Shown piece by piece: positions 34,424-44,884 of a stretch of 64,000 bases of DNA; positions within the stretch are counted from its first letter, which is position 1, and every line of letters begins with the position of its first letter. A program made the position numbers and the translations under genes. The stretch is taken from contig OZ038480.1 of assembly GCA_964036315.1 (NCBI GenBank), positions 15,920,655 to 15,984,654 of the forward strand. Reading direction: 5' to 3'. Under the pieces are notes generated by a model. That model worked only from the letters and a program-made list of their open reading frames with translations, ran no database searches and was not told the DNA's origin. Source of the DNA: Acanthosepion esculentum. Its lineage: Eukaryota > Mollusca > Cephalopoda > Sepiida > Sepiidae.

Positions 34424-34552
34424 TGAACATAGAAGTAAACACTTAGAGGCGACAGTCTGTTTCATGCTAGACGCAATGGTGGCCTGACGATTGCGTCTAG
34501 CATGAAACAGACTGTCGCCCCTAAGTGTTTACTTCTATGTTCACTTTTATAT
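34418..34552. repeat. Palindrome carrying a hammerhead-like motif
   Basis: The two arms (34418-34475 and 34490-34552) are almost perfect reverse complements (for example acgcaat...attgcgt and agtgaacatagaagt...acttctatgttcact), with a 12-14 base spacer holding the ggcctgacg word. The half-palindrome occurs alone at 30310-30395. A second palindrome at 43831-43950 has the spacer deleted. Confidence 0.85.
34481..34519 (+). ncRNA. Hammerhead-ribozyme-like motif inside a palindrome
   Basis: CTGACGA 34484-34490, stem II TTGCGTCTAGCAT, GAAAC 34504-34508, stem III ACA-GAC-TGT, cleavage triplet GTC 34514-34516. GGC and GCC form the base of stem I. The opposite strand lacks the CTGACGA half, so only the + strand could fold as a ribozyme. 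Confidence 0.58.
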
Positions 34553-34624
34553 TTACACACGCTTTATCTCTGATATTGAGCACTTTATCCCATAAATATA
34601 GCACACCTTAAGACTATTTCTTCA

Positions 34625-34675
<51 letters not shown>

Positions 34676-34705
34676 CATAAATAAAATTAAATGTTCACTT
34701 ATTGT

Positions 34706-34752
34706 GTCTCTACTAACAGTTTTGCAGAGATTATATGCTTTCTTCAGGAGAC
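34706..34752 (-). ncRNA. Hammerhead-ribozyme-like motif, one core base changed
   Basis: Reverse strand: GTCTC (34748-34752), CTGAAGA (34741-34747), stem II GCA...TGC, AAAAC in place of GAAAC, short stem III AC/GT, then GAGAC (34706-34710), which pairs perfectly with GTCTC as stem I. The G-to-A change in GAAAC would be expected to abolish cleavage; it fits CpG decay. A (TA)n tract lies at 34628-34668. Confidence 0.5.
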
Positions 34753-35045
34753 TTAATTGTAAAATTAAATTTATTTTAGTAAATCATATTTAAGACTAAT
34801 TTTCTTTAAAATGCGTTAATTTATGGCGTAAACCTATTTGTGATTGTCATATGTATATATCATCGGAATTTTTATATTAATGCGACATTTGATTTGATTT
34901 GAATTATATGTGTAGCCAAGTATTTCTATATATATATATATGGGGAAAAGATATAGACAGTATGAACATAGTAGTCAAGTTATTGGTCTAAAGATTGCAT
35001 TGAGGTGTGAAAAAGTCAATAACCATGCGCTGTTGATTCCTATGT

Positions 35046-35104
<59 letters not shown>
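35046..35104. repeat. (CA)n microsatellite
   Basis: About 29 CA repeats. Confidence 0.95.
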
Positions 35105-35107
<3 letters not shown>

Positions 35108-35288
35108 TGACCGATTGATTGATTGCTACATATTGCCAGTAGTTCATCTCTACAATTTTGGATTCAGCAGCCGTGGGTAAATAAATGACTCAAAAAAACG
35201 CTTTATTTCTACATGTTGCTATCATATATGGCAAGCGAAAGACGTGTATAGTCATAGAGCTTACCTGATCCTTATGCATTCTCTCCCT

Positions 35289-35325
<37 letters not shown>

Positions 35326-35327
35326 CC

Positions 35328-35360
<33 letters not shown>

Positions 35361-35365
<5 letters not shown>

Positions 35366-35590
35366 GGCAATAAACTCACTATACAGTCACTTATAATAAA
35401 AAATCAATAGATTGAAGCAGGTGGCTTGCAGCTCGAACAGTATCAGTAATAAATTTACTATTGTTTGCTGTAGCATTTTATTGTTATTAACCAGAATTAA
35501 CCAGAGCCATTTTAATAATACATTTCGGGACTGTTTAATTGTCTTGTCTTGTTATTGTAAGTAACTGTATAGTGACTTTATTGCTACCCT
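35361..35590 (+). mobile_element. Mariner-like miniature inverted-repeat element
   Basis: Ends aggtggcaataaactcac and, inverted, agggtagcaataaagtcac match over about 38 bases. TA dinucleotides border both ends. About 230 bp, no coding capacity. A short inverted piece of the same end is at 35322-35334 across a TA tract. Confidence 0.7.
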
Positions 35591-35607
35591 GTATATGTGT
35601 GTGGTGT

Positions 35608-35611
35608 GTGC

Positions 35612-35657
<46 letters not shown>
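35608..35657. repeat. (TA)n microsatellite
   Basis: Pure TA tract immediately before the SINE at 35661. Confidence 0.95.
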
Positions 35658-35660
<3 letters not shown>

Positions 35661-35960
35661 GGGCGTGTGGCAGAGTGGTTAGAATGTTCGTATTATAACC
35701 ATGAGACAGGTGTTCGACTAGGGTCAATTTGTCAGGGCGGTGGCTTCTTGATCTGAAAGACCTGGGGAGGCGATTCTAGCGTGACGTACTTTTGGGAAGT
35801 CACAAGTCATCCTTGTCGAGAGTTTGTTTAAACTACTGAACATGACAGAGTAAGCACTCTTTCTCAGAAACTGTAACTACGGTCCGCTCGGGATAGTTGC
35901 AATATAGACAACAGGTAGGCCCCGTGGGTGTTGAACAAATACAAATGTTCTTGATCTAGG
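35661..35960 (+). repeat. tRNA-derived SINE (family A), longest copy
   Basis: The tRNA-like head gggcgtgtggcagagtggtt has a clear A box, and ggtgttcgactagg (35709-35722) a near-consensus B box. The body contains agtcacaagtcat, gaaactgtaactacggtcc and gtgggtgttgaacaaa. Copies at 152-430, 26790-27000 and (inverted) 53985-54375 share the body; the last also has the head. Confidence 0.78.
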
Positions 35961-36151
35961 ATAAAATAAAATTTAAAAACATCTCACAAACCAAAAGATT
36001 TCCAGCGATATCTGGTGGCCTCCATGAAAATTAGTCTTGTAAACCACACGAATTTCAAATGCTGCCATCTCATCTTTTTCAAAGTAAACTAAATTACTCT
36101 GGCTATTCTTGATACACTATGCAAACAAGAAGGGTAAAAAGTTAAACTTAC

Positions 36152-36316
36152 TGTTTGCGACAATTTGCCATTCAGGTTCATAATTGGTCGAAGCTTCAAT
36201 AATCTGAAAAGCAATCGGTCGACCTCGGCTGGCACCGGTCGTCCATCTGAGACGCATCGAGAAAGGGCGTATACTCCCTTGTTCAACGTACACACCACTT
36301 GCCGCTCCGGGTGGAC
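36152..36316 (-). CDS. Cont: Contactin exon 7: first half of FN3-1
   Basis: Acceptor taaacag, donor gtaagt; phase 1 at both ends. It encodes PPGAASGVYVEQGSI, then SMRLRWTTGASRGRPIAFQI and ends PEWQIVAN. G-P-P-G at the Ig6/FN3 boundary, the B-strand tryptophan and W-Q at strand C' match the vertebrate GPPGPPGV...W-Q-T-V pattern of contactin FN3-1. Confidence 0.94.
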
Positions 36317-36468
36317 CTGTTTAGACAAAAATAGAGTAGTTTCATACGATTTATTTTTCACCAGCTGGGCCCGTGAAATTTCTATCAGTGCAGAGAATTA
36401 AGATATCATGTCTAGGATTATGCATAATCTAATTTTCTTCTATGTGTTGTGTCTAGTATTGGATTTAC

Positions 36469-36850
36469 CTATAGGCTTAGCAGGCTGAAGCATAAGCCCT
36501 CAAAATCTAGGATGCCTTCAGCCAAGGTGTATAATATTTTTGACACTGTCATCAGCATTTTCTTACACATGCTGTCATAACGCATCGTAGACTCTAAACA
36601 ACTCTTCACTAATTTTAAACACTCGTCACCACCCTCGGCTTTACTGAAATTGTTTAACACTTTTCTATTTTCCTCTCCTCGTGAGAATGCGGGATTTGAA
36701 GGAGCCTCACAAGTGGAATAGCTTAGGGACACTTTGGTTCTTTGTGTTGCGCCAGAAGGTTTTTCTCGCCTGAGTCCACCCTTTAAACCTACAAAACAAC
36801 CATTCGTCCTTGCATTGAATACTGCCGTCATATACGGTATGGTGCCCCCC
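36469..36850 (+). mobile_element. CR1/Jockey-type LINE fragment
   Basis: From about 36715 to 36848 the + strand matches the LINE segment around the RARRF...YKSTIRPC...W-S-G-A-P region seen in the other copies (ttgcgccagaaggtttttct, cattcgtccttgcattgaat). The left part (36469-36710) has no recognised content. Confidence 0.6.
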
Positions 36851-37070
36851 AACAAGTACCACCACCCCGAGTCAAGGCAGACCCGGGAACATGAGGCGGC
36901 TCAACGCTCCTCAAAACCTCCCGATCAGAGGCTCCGCTGATGGATGCAGTTCATCGTCCTACTCAGGACGCCTCATTGGGCGGGGGGTAGTCTTACCCCT
37001 CTGCAGAGGTGCAGTCGGAGTATTCTGAAGCCCCAACCGACAGGGCTGTTGACTGGAAACGTTAACCATG
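36848..37070 (-). repeat. Interspersed repeat D, inverted copy
   Basis: Read on the reverse strand, gaggttttgaggagcgttga followed by gccgcctcat and gacgatgaactgcatcc matches the + strand blocks at 52130-52320 and 61318-61480. The family is not one I can name. Confidence 0.65.
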
Positions 37071-37493
37071 CATACAGATTATTACTACACTTTTCAGAAA
37101 ATTATCCCCACTTGGCATTCAAAAAAATGGTAGTAAAATTGAGGTATATGATTAAAAATTAAAATATCGCATTTTAATCTCAATTTAAATTGGACGACCC
37201 TTCGTTTTTCCTCATACATAGAAAATGGAGTTTCAGACGTGGCAAAAAACAAAAACAACAAAAAAACAAAAACAAAAAAAAAACAAATACCGGTGTTTTA
37301 ATAGCTTTTGTTTTTCTTTCTTCTTTTCTTTTTATATTTTCATGAGCGACATTTTCTAGAAAAATTGCTTCACACTTTTGAAAAATGTAGCCTTAAGAAT
37401 TGATAGCTGAAAATTGGTTCAACAATATTGAAATATCGTGATAATGGGAGTGCTGCATAAAAATATTGAAAACCGGAATTTAACGAGACTTAC

Positions 37494-37623
37494 CGAGTAC
37501 TTTTACATACGCTTTGGTTTCAACGCTATCCAAGGGCGTCTCCGCTACACATGTGTAATAACCCTGATGTTTAAACTGTATTGCACGGATCACAAGGCTA
37601 CCGGACTTTCCGTTTTCTTCTGC
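37494..37623 (-). CDS. Cont: Contactin exon 6: second half of Ig6
   Basis: Acceptor aattctag, donor gtaagt. Phase 0 in, phase 1 out. It encodes AEENGKSGSLVIRAIQFKHQ, then GYYTCVAETP and ends AYVKVLG. H-Q-G-Y-Y-T-C is the F-strand cysteine signature, and S-L-V-I-R-x-I-Q-x-K-H corresponds to D-L-M-I-R-N-I-Q-L-K-H of vertebrate contactin Ig6. Confidence 0.95.
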
Positions 37624-37699
37624 CTAGAATTAAGTTATGAAAAAAAATTGTGATTACGTAAAAAAGTTTTCAGTGCGGGATTTCTAAAACATTTTAGGA

Positions 37700-39260
37700 C
37701 TAATTTGTTTTTGTGTCATTACAGATTAAGAATTTTTCATCCGAAATTCTTGGAACCGGGAGTGCTATGGTTTTCAGATTTTTCAGATTTTGGAATACAG
37801 GCTATTTGTATATAGCATCTATAAAATGGGGCAACTTGGGAATGGAACCCAGGCATGAACTTGATATCCCTTTACATTTCATAACACAGCTTATACATAT
37901 ACCCTGAAGGTAGTTTTCTATAAATAACATGAAAGTAGTTTCATATAAAATGTAATAAATTTTGTGTACTCACAGATACTGGTAATGACACTAGTATGCG
38001 AACCTACTTACACCCGAATATATATATACAAACACAAAATCACATGTACAATGCCAAACGATCATTGGCTATTAAATCATTAATACAATATCTACAGGCA
38101 ATTTACAAATCGAAATAATGCGACAATTTTGGAATCGCTTTATTTTTTAAGTAGTCAAATTTGTGCACTTTTGGGAAGAAGCTTCATTAAGTCTCCCCAA
38201 AGCTCGCTCGCTGATTGGTTGATGCCAACTAATCAGATCGTTTACACGTGAAGAATAATTTTTCCCGCGCAACGAATCAGAGCCTATAGTCGCTTATTTA
38301 AGCCAAGATTTTTCTCATCTCAATAAGTGAGACCTCAACTGCTAAACGAATCTACGACGGTTGGAACTCCAGTTCTAACCACACGCCAACCTTATCACTC
38401 ACACACACACCCACCTTCATTAAAAACTTCTTTTGACACAACAATACTTTTCAACAGTAATTTCACAAGAACAATCATATCATGAAACATTCATGAACAT
38501 TTATCCAGTGAACTTTAAACCAAATAATTATCTCTCACTGAACTCTTAAATTGCAAAGGGAGGCAACTCTTGATTAATTCAACCTTTCTTACTTAAATGC
38601 ATGCTTTCTTTCACATCGTTGTTTGATATTGTACATCTTGTTAATATACGTATATTCTATGTAAAACAATGTCTTGTGGTTATTCTTCTTGAGTGAGTCC
38701 TGTTTTCTTATCAAAGTTAAATTAATGTGGTGAAGTACCCCACACTAGCCATGTAATGCTCACAAGGATTTTTAAGTGGTAAAATAAAGATTTCAAGCAA
38801 AAATGATTTTTCCTGCTTTCTGTACGTGTACCCCCCCCAAAAAAAACATGACCACTACTCACAAAAAATATATAAAAATGCAACACCAAACTCTATTTCA
38901 AAATCATGTGTGAGAAACTGGAGGGAAGAGAGAGTACATCATTGATGACATCACTGTGAGAAGGAAAATTCGGTATGCTATCAGTCTTTACCAACGATTA
39001 TCGTGTTTTGATTAAATTGTTACAGTACATACACGTACAGTATTTGTATAATAACAAAACATAGATTCTGATTACAGTTAAATGTAATGAAAACTGAAAA
39101 AAAAAGTTTTATTTGTAACGCTGCAACGCAAAAATCATGTTACAGGGAGCCATGTTGCTTTTTGAAATTTTTCATTTGTGGCGAGTCATGTCAGCACCTG
39201 AAAAACTTTCGGATTTTGGAATTTCGGATAAAGGATACTAAACTTGTATCGTGACTGTAA
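37700..39260 (+). mobile_element. Tigger/pogo-like DNA transposon relic, interrupted
   Basis: The left end (cattacagattaagaa, ccgaaattcttggaaccggg, ttttggaatacaggc, ttataca...ccctgaaggtag) and the right end (39185-39250: catgtcagcacctg, cggattttggaatttcgg) resemble the terminal portions of Tigger elements as I remember them. A smaller copy is at 57520-57980. Between about 38185 and 38830 an LTR-like block has inserted. No transposase frame survives. Confidence 0.55.
38185..38830 (+). mobile_element. LTR-like insertion in the Tigger-like relic
   Basis: cgctcgctgattggttgatg, cgcgcaac, then a TATA-like cttatttaagcc (38294-38305) and a long C/A-rich leader. It shares this order of words with the LTRs at 41748-42518 and 50402-51121, but diverges and is called only by layout. 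Confidence 0.4.
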
Positions 39261-39860
39261 TTAATATATTTTATTTATTTATTGCTTTATTCGTGATCTG
39301 CACAAACAAAAAAGAAAAGTAAATAAAACGTTGTCGCTGAAAGGGTCCTTAAAATATGCACTGCTTGAGACTGAAATATTCTTAACACACACACTTCTCG
39401 CAGGATTTTAAAATTTTAGCGGAAAATATGTCTTTTTCACCTACCAGGGGAAAATACTTTAAAAAAAACTAAAAAAGTGCCTTCACTTTTAAAGTCAGTG
39501 AGTGACATCTATTGACAAAAGATCTCTTCAGCTGCTCCAAGACAATTATTGCTTTCAATGCCATCACCAACTGCGAAATGTTTTCAAAATCATTACCCTA
39601 AGAAGATCCATAACCTTAAAAAATATCAAGAATCTTCACTTACAACCTCATTTTTTCATTTATATCACACACTTTATTGATTATAACCATTTTAACAGAA
39701 ATACTCTCTCGAGCCATTTACCGGGTAAATTTTAGTCTAAAAATATTAAACGCCAAGATTTTGTTTCCTAGTTGATATGCTGATACACTTCCTATCAGTA
39801 GGTATAGCTATCGCCACCTTAGGAAAATATGTAGAACTCTTTTGTTAGCTTGGCGGGAAA
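39261..39860. other. Intron, no assigned feature
   Basis: AT-rich sequence without recognised repeats. A short open frame on the + strand (39502-39735) has no motif and no flanking splice sites of note. Confidence 0.45.
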
Positions 39861-39869
39861 ATTACATTG

Positions 39870-40009
39870 AACTATTGCCAGCATATGATAAGTAGCTTGA
39901 TATCCTGTCGATGAAAATCTTGTCAGTCAGTTTGTCGCAGTTAGCTCCTCCTCAGTTCTTTAATCCTTCAACAGGGGTCTCTCTCCCCTGGCTATAAATA
40001 CTGGCTGAC

Positions 40010-40057
<48 letters not shown>

Positions 40058-40435
40058 ACTTAGGTCTTGGGCCGCTACCTCGCGCGGAGGCGAGGTAAAA
40101 TCTCTCTCTTTTTCCACTTACACCAATACGTGACCTCTCACAGATACAGCGTTTCCCAAATTCTGGGAATGCGCTAAGAACAATACACGTACGTACGAAC
40201 ACTACAACACACACACATAATTTCTCCATACAAACTCTATGTAACAGTCCATGTCTTTGTTTAACTTGTTTTGTTATTAATATATATTTGTTCACCCATG
40301 TATATCGGTCTTGTTTGTTTTCTTTGTCTTCTTTGGACTTAATTAAAGTCCGACATTCCCATGTAGCTGGACCGGCCAGCAGGAAATCTTAACCTTCTGA
40401 TATCTCTTCACATCTTCACCCCACACGGTCCGCTA
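39870..40435 (+). mobile_element. LTR-like segment with TATA box and (TC)n
   Basis: ctcctcctcagttctttaat, then ctggctataaatactggc (TATA-like, near 39994) and (TC)n at 40012-40056, followed by a leader with tacgtacgaaca. The segment at 58610-59260 has a similar opening (cttgtcgagttaactcctcc ... ctataaat). No coding part. Confidence 0.45.
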
Positions 40436-40509
40436 CAAGTTCTATTTAGTTAAATACTCACTCAAAATGACATTTAATAAAAGAATTACTAGAAATTAGT
40501 GGAATTTAC

Positions 40510-40673
40510 CATTTCGTAATGCGAATCAAGTCCTGTATTGATGGGCCTTCTATTGAATTTCCAATAGTAGACTAAATCGATATCTTTGTTATGGGAAACT
40601 TCACAATAAAGAAAAGCAGTCTCATTGATTACCGCCGTGGTATTTCTTGGACGTCTGGTTAAGATTATTGCAT
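40510..40673 (-). CDS. Cont: Contactin exon 5: first half of Ig6
   Basis: Acceptor atttacag, donor gtaaat. Phase 1 in, phase 0 out. It encodes DAIILTRRPRNTTAVINETA, then FLYCEVSHNKDIDLVYYWKF and ends SHYEM. C-x-V-S-H-x-x-x-x-D-L-V-Y-Y-W matches C-x-V-T-H-x-x-x-x-D-I-V-F-T-W of vertebrate contactin Ig6. Two N-glycosylation sequons (NTT, NET) are visible. Confidence 0.95.
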
Positions 40674-40949
40674 CTGTAAATAAAACAGAAATCAATTCAG
40701 ATATAAGAAAAAAACACAATAGTCTTGTTCTTTATTTTCTCCCTATCTTTTTTTTTTTTAAATATAAGTTAAACACCGATTATACAGAATGCATATTTTT
40801 TATTGTGGGATTAATGATTTCGGCGAAATTACTCTGTCAAAACAAGTGTGTATATCATCAGTACTCAGTCAACATATTAATACCCTATATTTTCATTAGG
40901 CGTTAACACAAATCTCACATGCATGAGACTGTTGAATTTTATTCAGCGG

Positions 40950-41144
40950 TCAGAGGTTAAACGCATATTTCAGGAAATATCAGCTTCTAATTGGTCAATA
41001 AACACACAAGTGGGCGTTGCAATCCACCAACGTAGAAATATTTTTCCAGCGCGTGACCAAGTCAAGTTTTTCCGACAATTTTCTGCGATATTGTCACGTG
41101 ATTACATTAATTATAAATAACAGACACAAGCTTGTTGCTCTCTT

Positions 41145-41184
<40 letters not shown>

Positions 41185-41480
41185 CTCTTCCCTTCTGCGA
41201 AGATGTGACCTTAAGGATTCTCGTCTTGACCATGGGCGGTCAGACGTTAAAAGCATATTCACGCATTCACGTACGTACGAAATTTTCCAAACTACATTGC
41301 AGAACATACAGAACATTTCCAAACAAGTAACAAGAACTTTTCTCTTTGAAATACTTTTCTAAAGCTACAGTTTATTCAACATTTCTCAGCTTTATAATTC
41401 ATTAAACTTTTGTGAGCTCAGATAAAAATATTAAATCAAAGGGAGATAACACCAAACCTCTACGCATGCACATCATGACA
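40950..41480 (+). mobile_element. LTR-like relic
   Basis: cttctaattggtcaataaac, cagcgcgtgacc, gtcacgtgatt, the TATA-like ttataaataaca, (TC)n at 41147-41180, then gatgtgaccttaaggattct and cgtcttgacca. The same order of motifs appears in the 41748 and 50402 LTRs, so it is a diverged relative. Confidence 0.5.
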
Positions 41481-41747
41481 TAAAAATAAATATAAATGTT
41501 GTTGTTATAAAACCTTTCGTTCTTTCTTGTGTTTCTTATTTTGTGGTATTTTACGTTAAATATAAATCGTGTGGTCATGATAATAACAGATAAATGGTCC
41601 ATTCTTACTAACATACTTCAACAAGATCGTACAGCTGGCGAATATCATCATGTAATACATTAGTCTCGCACAATATAGTTGTAGGTGAGCTTGTGGAATC
41701 TTCCACATCTGCCAGTTACCCCCAGCTGGAAAATGCACTCTTCTTGT

Positions 41748-42518
41748 TGTGATTTTCACCACCATCATACTTACAAAATATATAACAAGCATTCATTGGT
41801 CAATCACCTCTAATCTAGCTCGTTGATTGGTCAGTTTCGACCAACCAAATCATCTACACGCGACAGGTCTGTTTTCGCGCCAACTAAGTCTGAGCCTGTC
41901 ACGTGATACAACAGATTATAAAAACCAAACACGAGTAATTCTCGTTCTCTCTCGTTCCTCTCTTCATCACTCGTACGTCTCACCTCTGCTGCCAAAATGT
42001 GACCCTTAAAGAACTCCCGTCTTGACTAATGCAGTCAGACATAAAAAAAACTTTACAACAATCACGCAAGTACAACTCTTAAACTCTTCTGAACTCTTAC
42101 CAACTTGTACAATACACAATTCCAAACATTCAACACATACTCATTTTTATAAACTACAGTTTAATAGTTAATCTAATCTTTATGAGCACCGGTACAAATA
42201 TTTCCAAATCTAAGAGACATAACTCTTCCAAACCTTTCAGTTTATATGCATATACATGAAACACTTAATAAATTCAATTGTTATGATTTGAATCATTACG
42301 TTCTGTTTTGTATTATATACCATGTGCTGTTTTACGTCAAATATAAATTGCATTGTGACAACCACATTGTATAGCGACCTCCAGCATAATGGCATGATCC
42401 TTTCCACACCTTTCCTAAACAAAAATAAAATAATTGTGGAGGGACCCACAACATATTTGGTGACGCCGATGTTCACCGCTACAATAATGGAAACCTCGTC
42501 GTTTAGGGCCCGCTACAA
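41748..42518 (+). mobile_element. LTR of a Gypsy-type retrotransposon (copy 1)
   Basis: Closely matches 50402-51121 along its length: caccaccatcatac, ctagctcg-ttgattggtcag, tcacgtgatacaacag, TATA at about 41917 (ttataaaaaccaaacacg), gtcttgactaatgcagtcag, tggtgacgccgatgttc and a right end gggcccgctaca. A Tc1-type transposase relic abuts it at 42519. Confidence 0.72.
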
Positions 42519-43085
42519 AGGAAACTGGCGTCGTCCCATCATGCTCCATAGATATTCAATCGAAGACAATCTGGTGATTGGGTCAGTTGGAAAACTGTCA
42601 AATATTTTTCAGAACATGCTGAGAGACACGGATATCAGATGTACGGAAATTATTCTGCCGGAAGGGCACATTGCCTGCCTTTTACTGGATTGGCAACAGA
42701 TGCTCATGGCACTGTTAAATTCCACTCTTCAAGTATCAGTGGCGGGTGAATACACTCTAGAAGTATGCATTCGTCATGAATACGTCGCACACGCACACAT
42801 AAAGGACTATTACTAGTATTAAGGCTGAATCTGCTCTCAACATTAAACACAAAAAGAGCGTCGTTCGATCCACCAGGTGACGTTCTGGCGGCACCACTAA
42901 AGACGGGCATCACAATGTGACGATGAAAGTTAAATTCTAGCGTGCTTACAGTGCGTCGTTCACATTGAATGTCTTTTCTGGGTGGCCGTCTAGAGACTGG
43001 TCTAAGGAAATCACACCTGTTTGTACTGGACTCTTTCACCGCATTGAACCTCATCGCAGTATGCATTATCATCGTCTAAAGCTCA
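42519..43085 (-). mobile_element. Tc1/mariner transposase relic
   Basis: The reverse strand reads ESRFSLNTSN with the expected spacing to a later Pro-x-Arg/Ser-Pro-Asp-like segment (near 42570, TQSPD) and IEYLW after a frameshift. These correspond to D-E-S-R-F-S-L and S-P-D-L-x-x-I-E-x-L-W of DD34E transposases. The copy is frameshifted and lacks a start. Confidence 0.62.
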
Positions 43086-43318
43086 GACACAGACGATGCG
43101 CGGATGTGAGTGTTATCCGCTAGATGGCTGTAGGTTTCGAAAGATTTTATCAGAATATCGACTCATCACGAGCATGCGCGGCAGGTGCAGTTGTACCCAG
43201 GTTAAACTCGGCACTGTCTTTTAGGATATTAGAAAATACTGCAATTTTATTTTCTACCCGTTTATATATGATAAACGGTTTCTATATGTTCTTTATCTTG
43301 TCATTCTGTCGGATTCCG

Positions 43319-43322
<4 letters not shown>

Positions 43323-43386
<64 letters not shown>

Positions 43387-43398
43387 ATCGGGGTTTCA

Positions 43399-43446
<48 letters not shown>

Positions 43447-43458
43447 ATCGGGGTTTCA

Positions 43459-43506
<48 letters not shown>

Positions 43507-43537
43507 TGAAACTCCGGGTTGTGCATTCAAGTTGTGG

Positions 43538-43606
<69 letters not shown>

Positions 43607-43707
43607 TCTCGCGATAACCAGAAATATTAAACAAACGGCGTTGGCCCAAATTTGCACCTGAAGATTGCAAATAGCATGAAACTCCGAGCTGTGCATTCAA
43701 CTTGTGG

Positions 43708-43757
<50 letters not shown>

Positions 43758-43760
43758 CGA
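43323..43760. repeat. Cluster of long (TA)n tracts with hammerhead half-motifs
   Basis: Five TA tracts (43322-43381, 43400-43442, 43461-43504, 43541-43601, 43710-43756) separated by short conserved words: tgaaaatcggggtttcatga twice (about 60 bases apart), then catgaaactccgggttgtgc and catgaaactccgagctgtgc. The separating words contain the GAAAC half of the hammerhead-like motif found complete at 43653-43695. Confidence 0.85.
43653..43695 (+). ncRNA. Hammerhead-ribozyme-like motif between TA tracts
   Basis: TGCAC (43653-43657) and GTGCA (43691-43695) pair perfectly as stem I. CTGAAGA (43658-43664), stem II TTGCAAATAGCAT and GAAAC (43678-43682) form the core. Stem III is imperfect (ACTC...GAGCT), so the copy may be inactive. 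The related word at 43503-43530 has lost its CTGAAGA half to a TA tract. Confidence 0.55.
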
Positions 43761-43830
43761 AATATACTCTTAAGGTGTGGTATATTTAAGGGATAAAGTG
43801 CTCAATATCAGAGATAGAGCGTGTGTAAAT

Positions 43831-43950
43831 ATAAAAGTGAACATTTAAGTCAACACTTAGAGGCGACAGGCTCTTTCATGCTAGACGCAATCGATTGCGT
43901 CTAGCATGAAACAGCCTGTCGCCTCTATGTGGACTTCAGTGTTCAATTTC
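43831..43950. repeat. Palindrome related to 34418-34552
   Basis: Arms read gtgaacatttaagtcaacac and, inverted, gtggacttcagtgttcaat, meeting at gcaatcgattgc. The hammerhead core present in the 34418 palindrome is missing at this centre. Confidence 0.75.
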
Positions 43951-43955
43951 ATATG

Positions 43956-44880
43956 TCTTCAGGTCAAAATTTGGGGCAACACCGTTTGTTTAATGTCTCT
44001 GGTTATCGCGAGATATTTTATTGTTAATGAGGATAATTATTGTTGTTTACTATTTAAATGAATTGTAATTTATTTTTGGATTTGAATTTTGACCCAGATT
44101 AACATTTAAGATTGAAAATAAGATTGAAAATGAGAATTATAAATTTTAATTTAAAAAACGGACGCTGTTATAAAAAAACATTTGGAGATCAAGGGGGGGT
44201 AACTTTATTTTTTTGTATGAAAATCAATAATGAAATTAATAAAATTAATAACATTAATGAAATTAATAAAATTAATAACATTAAAGAAATTAATAAAATG
44301 TGCAGTGATAAAATTAAGATACTAATAAAATAATACGTAAAAATAAAAATAAAATAAATTAAAATATAATAAAATAAAATTAAAATATAAATAATAAATA
44401 AATAATTATAATTATAATAAAAACAAAGCCCGTTGCTGATAGTGAAACTAAAAGTAAAAGAAAAAACAATAATAATGGTTATATAGTAAAAATAGAAATA
44501 TGATAATGAAAATAATAATAATATTAGCATAAATGTTAAATGCATTACAGTTTAATAACAACAACGATAACAATAGTTATATAGTAAAGATAGTAAAAAT
44601 ATTAATAAAAATAAATAATTATGATAATAATAAATAATATCACTTCTAGTATTTCTGGTCCCCGGGCCTGACTAGACTATATTAATCTGTGTCAACATGC
44701 TTGAGTAGAAATTTGATTCTATGCAAGCAGGTGCTCATTAATTGACTTCTCTTGTTTAAGAGATTTGGATTTTTCATATTTTCTAGGATCATTAATTTTT
44801 CAGAAAGTCATAAGTTACATCTGTCGCCGTCTCGCTGAAGGGTTTCGCTTTCGTTATGCATTCCTAAGTGATTTTTAAAG
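43956..44880. other. Very AT-rich intron sequence
   Basis: Contains a short tandem of attaataaaattaataacat units (about 44223-44300) and long A/T-only stretches (44335-44640) with AATA/ATAAA words. No gene or mobile element recognised. Confidence 0.55.
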
Positions 44881-44884
44881 CATT

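Noticed and set aside
36089..36361. 90-codon - strand frame over the FN3-1a exon
   Set aside because: It is the wrong frame of a real exon; the contactin frame (GPPGAASG...) is offset and fits the splice phases.
44112..44545. Asn/Ile-rich and Leu/Ile-rich open frames
   Set aside because: Low-complexity AATA/ATTAATA repeats on both strands; composition alone explains them.
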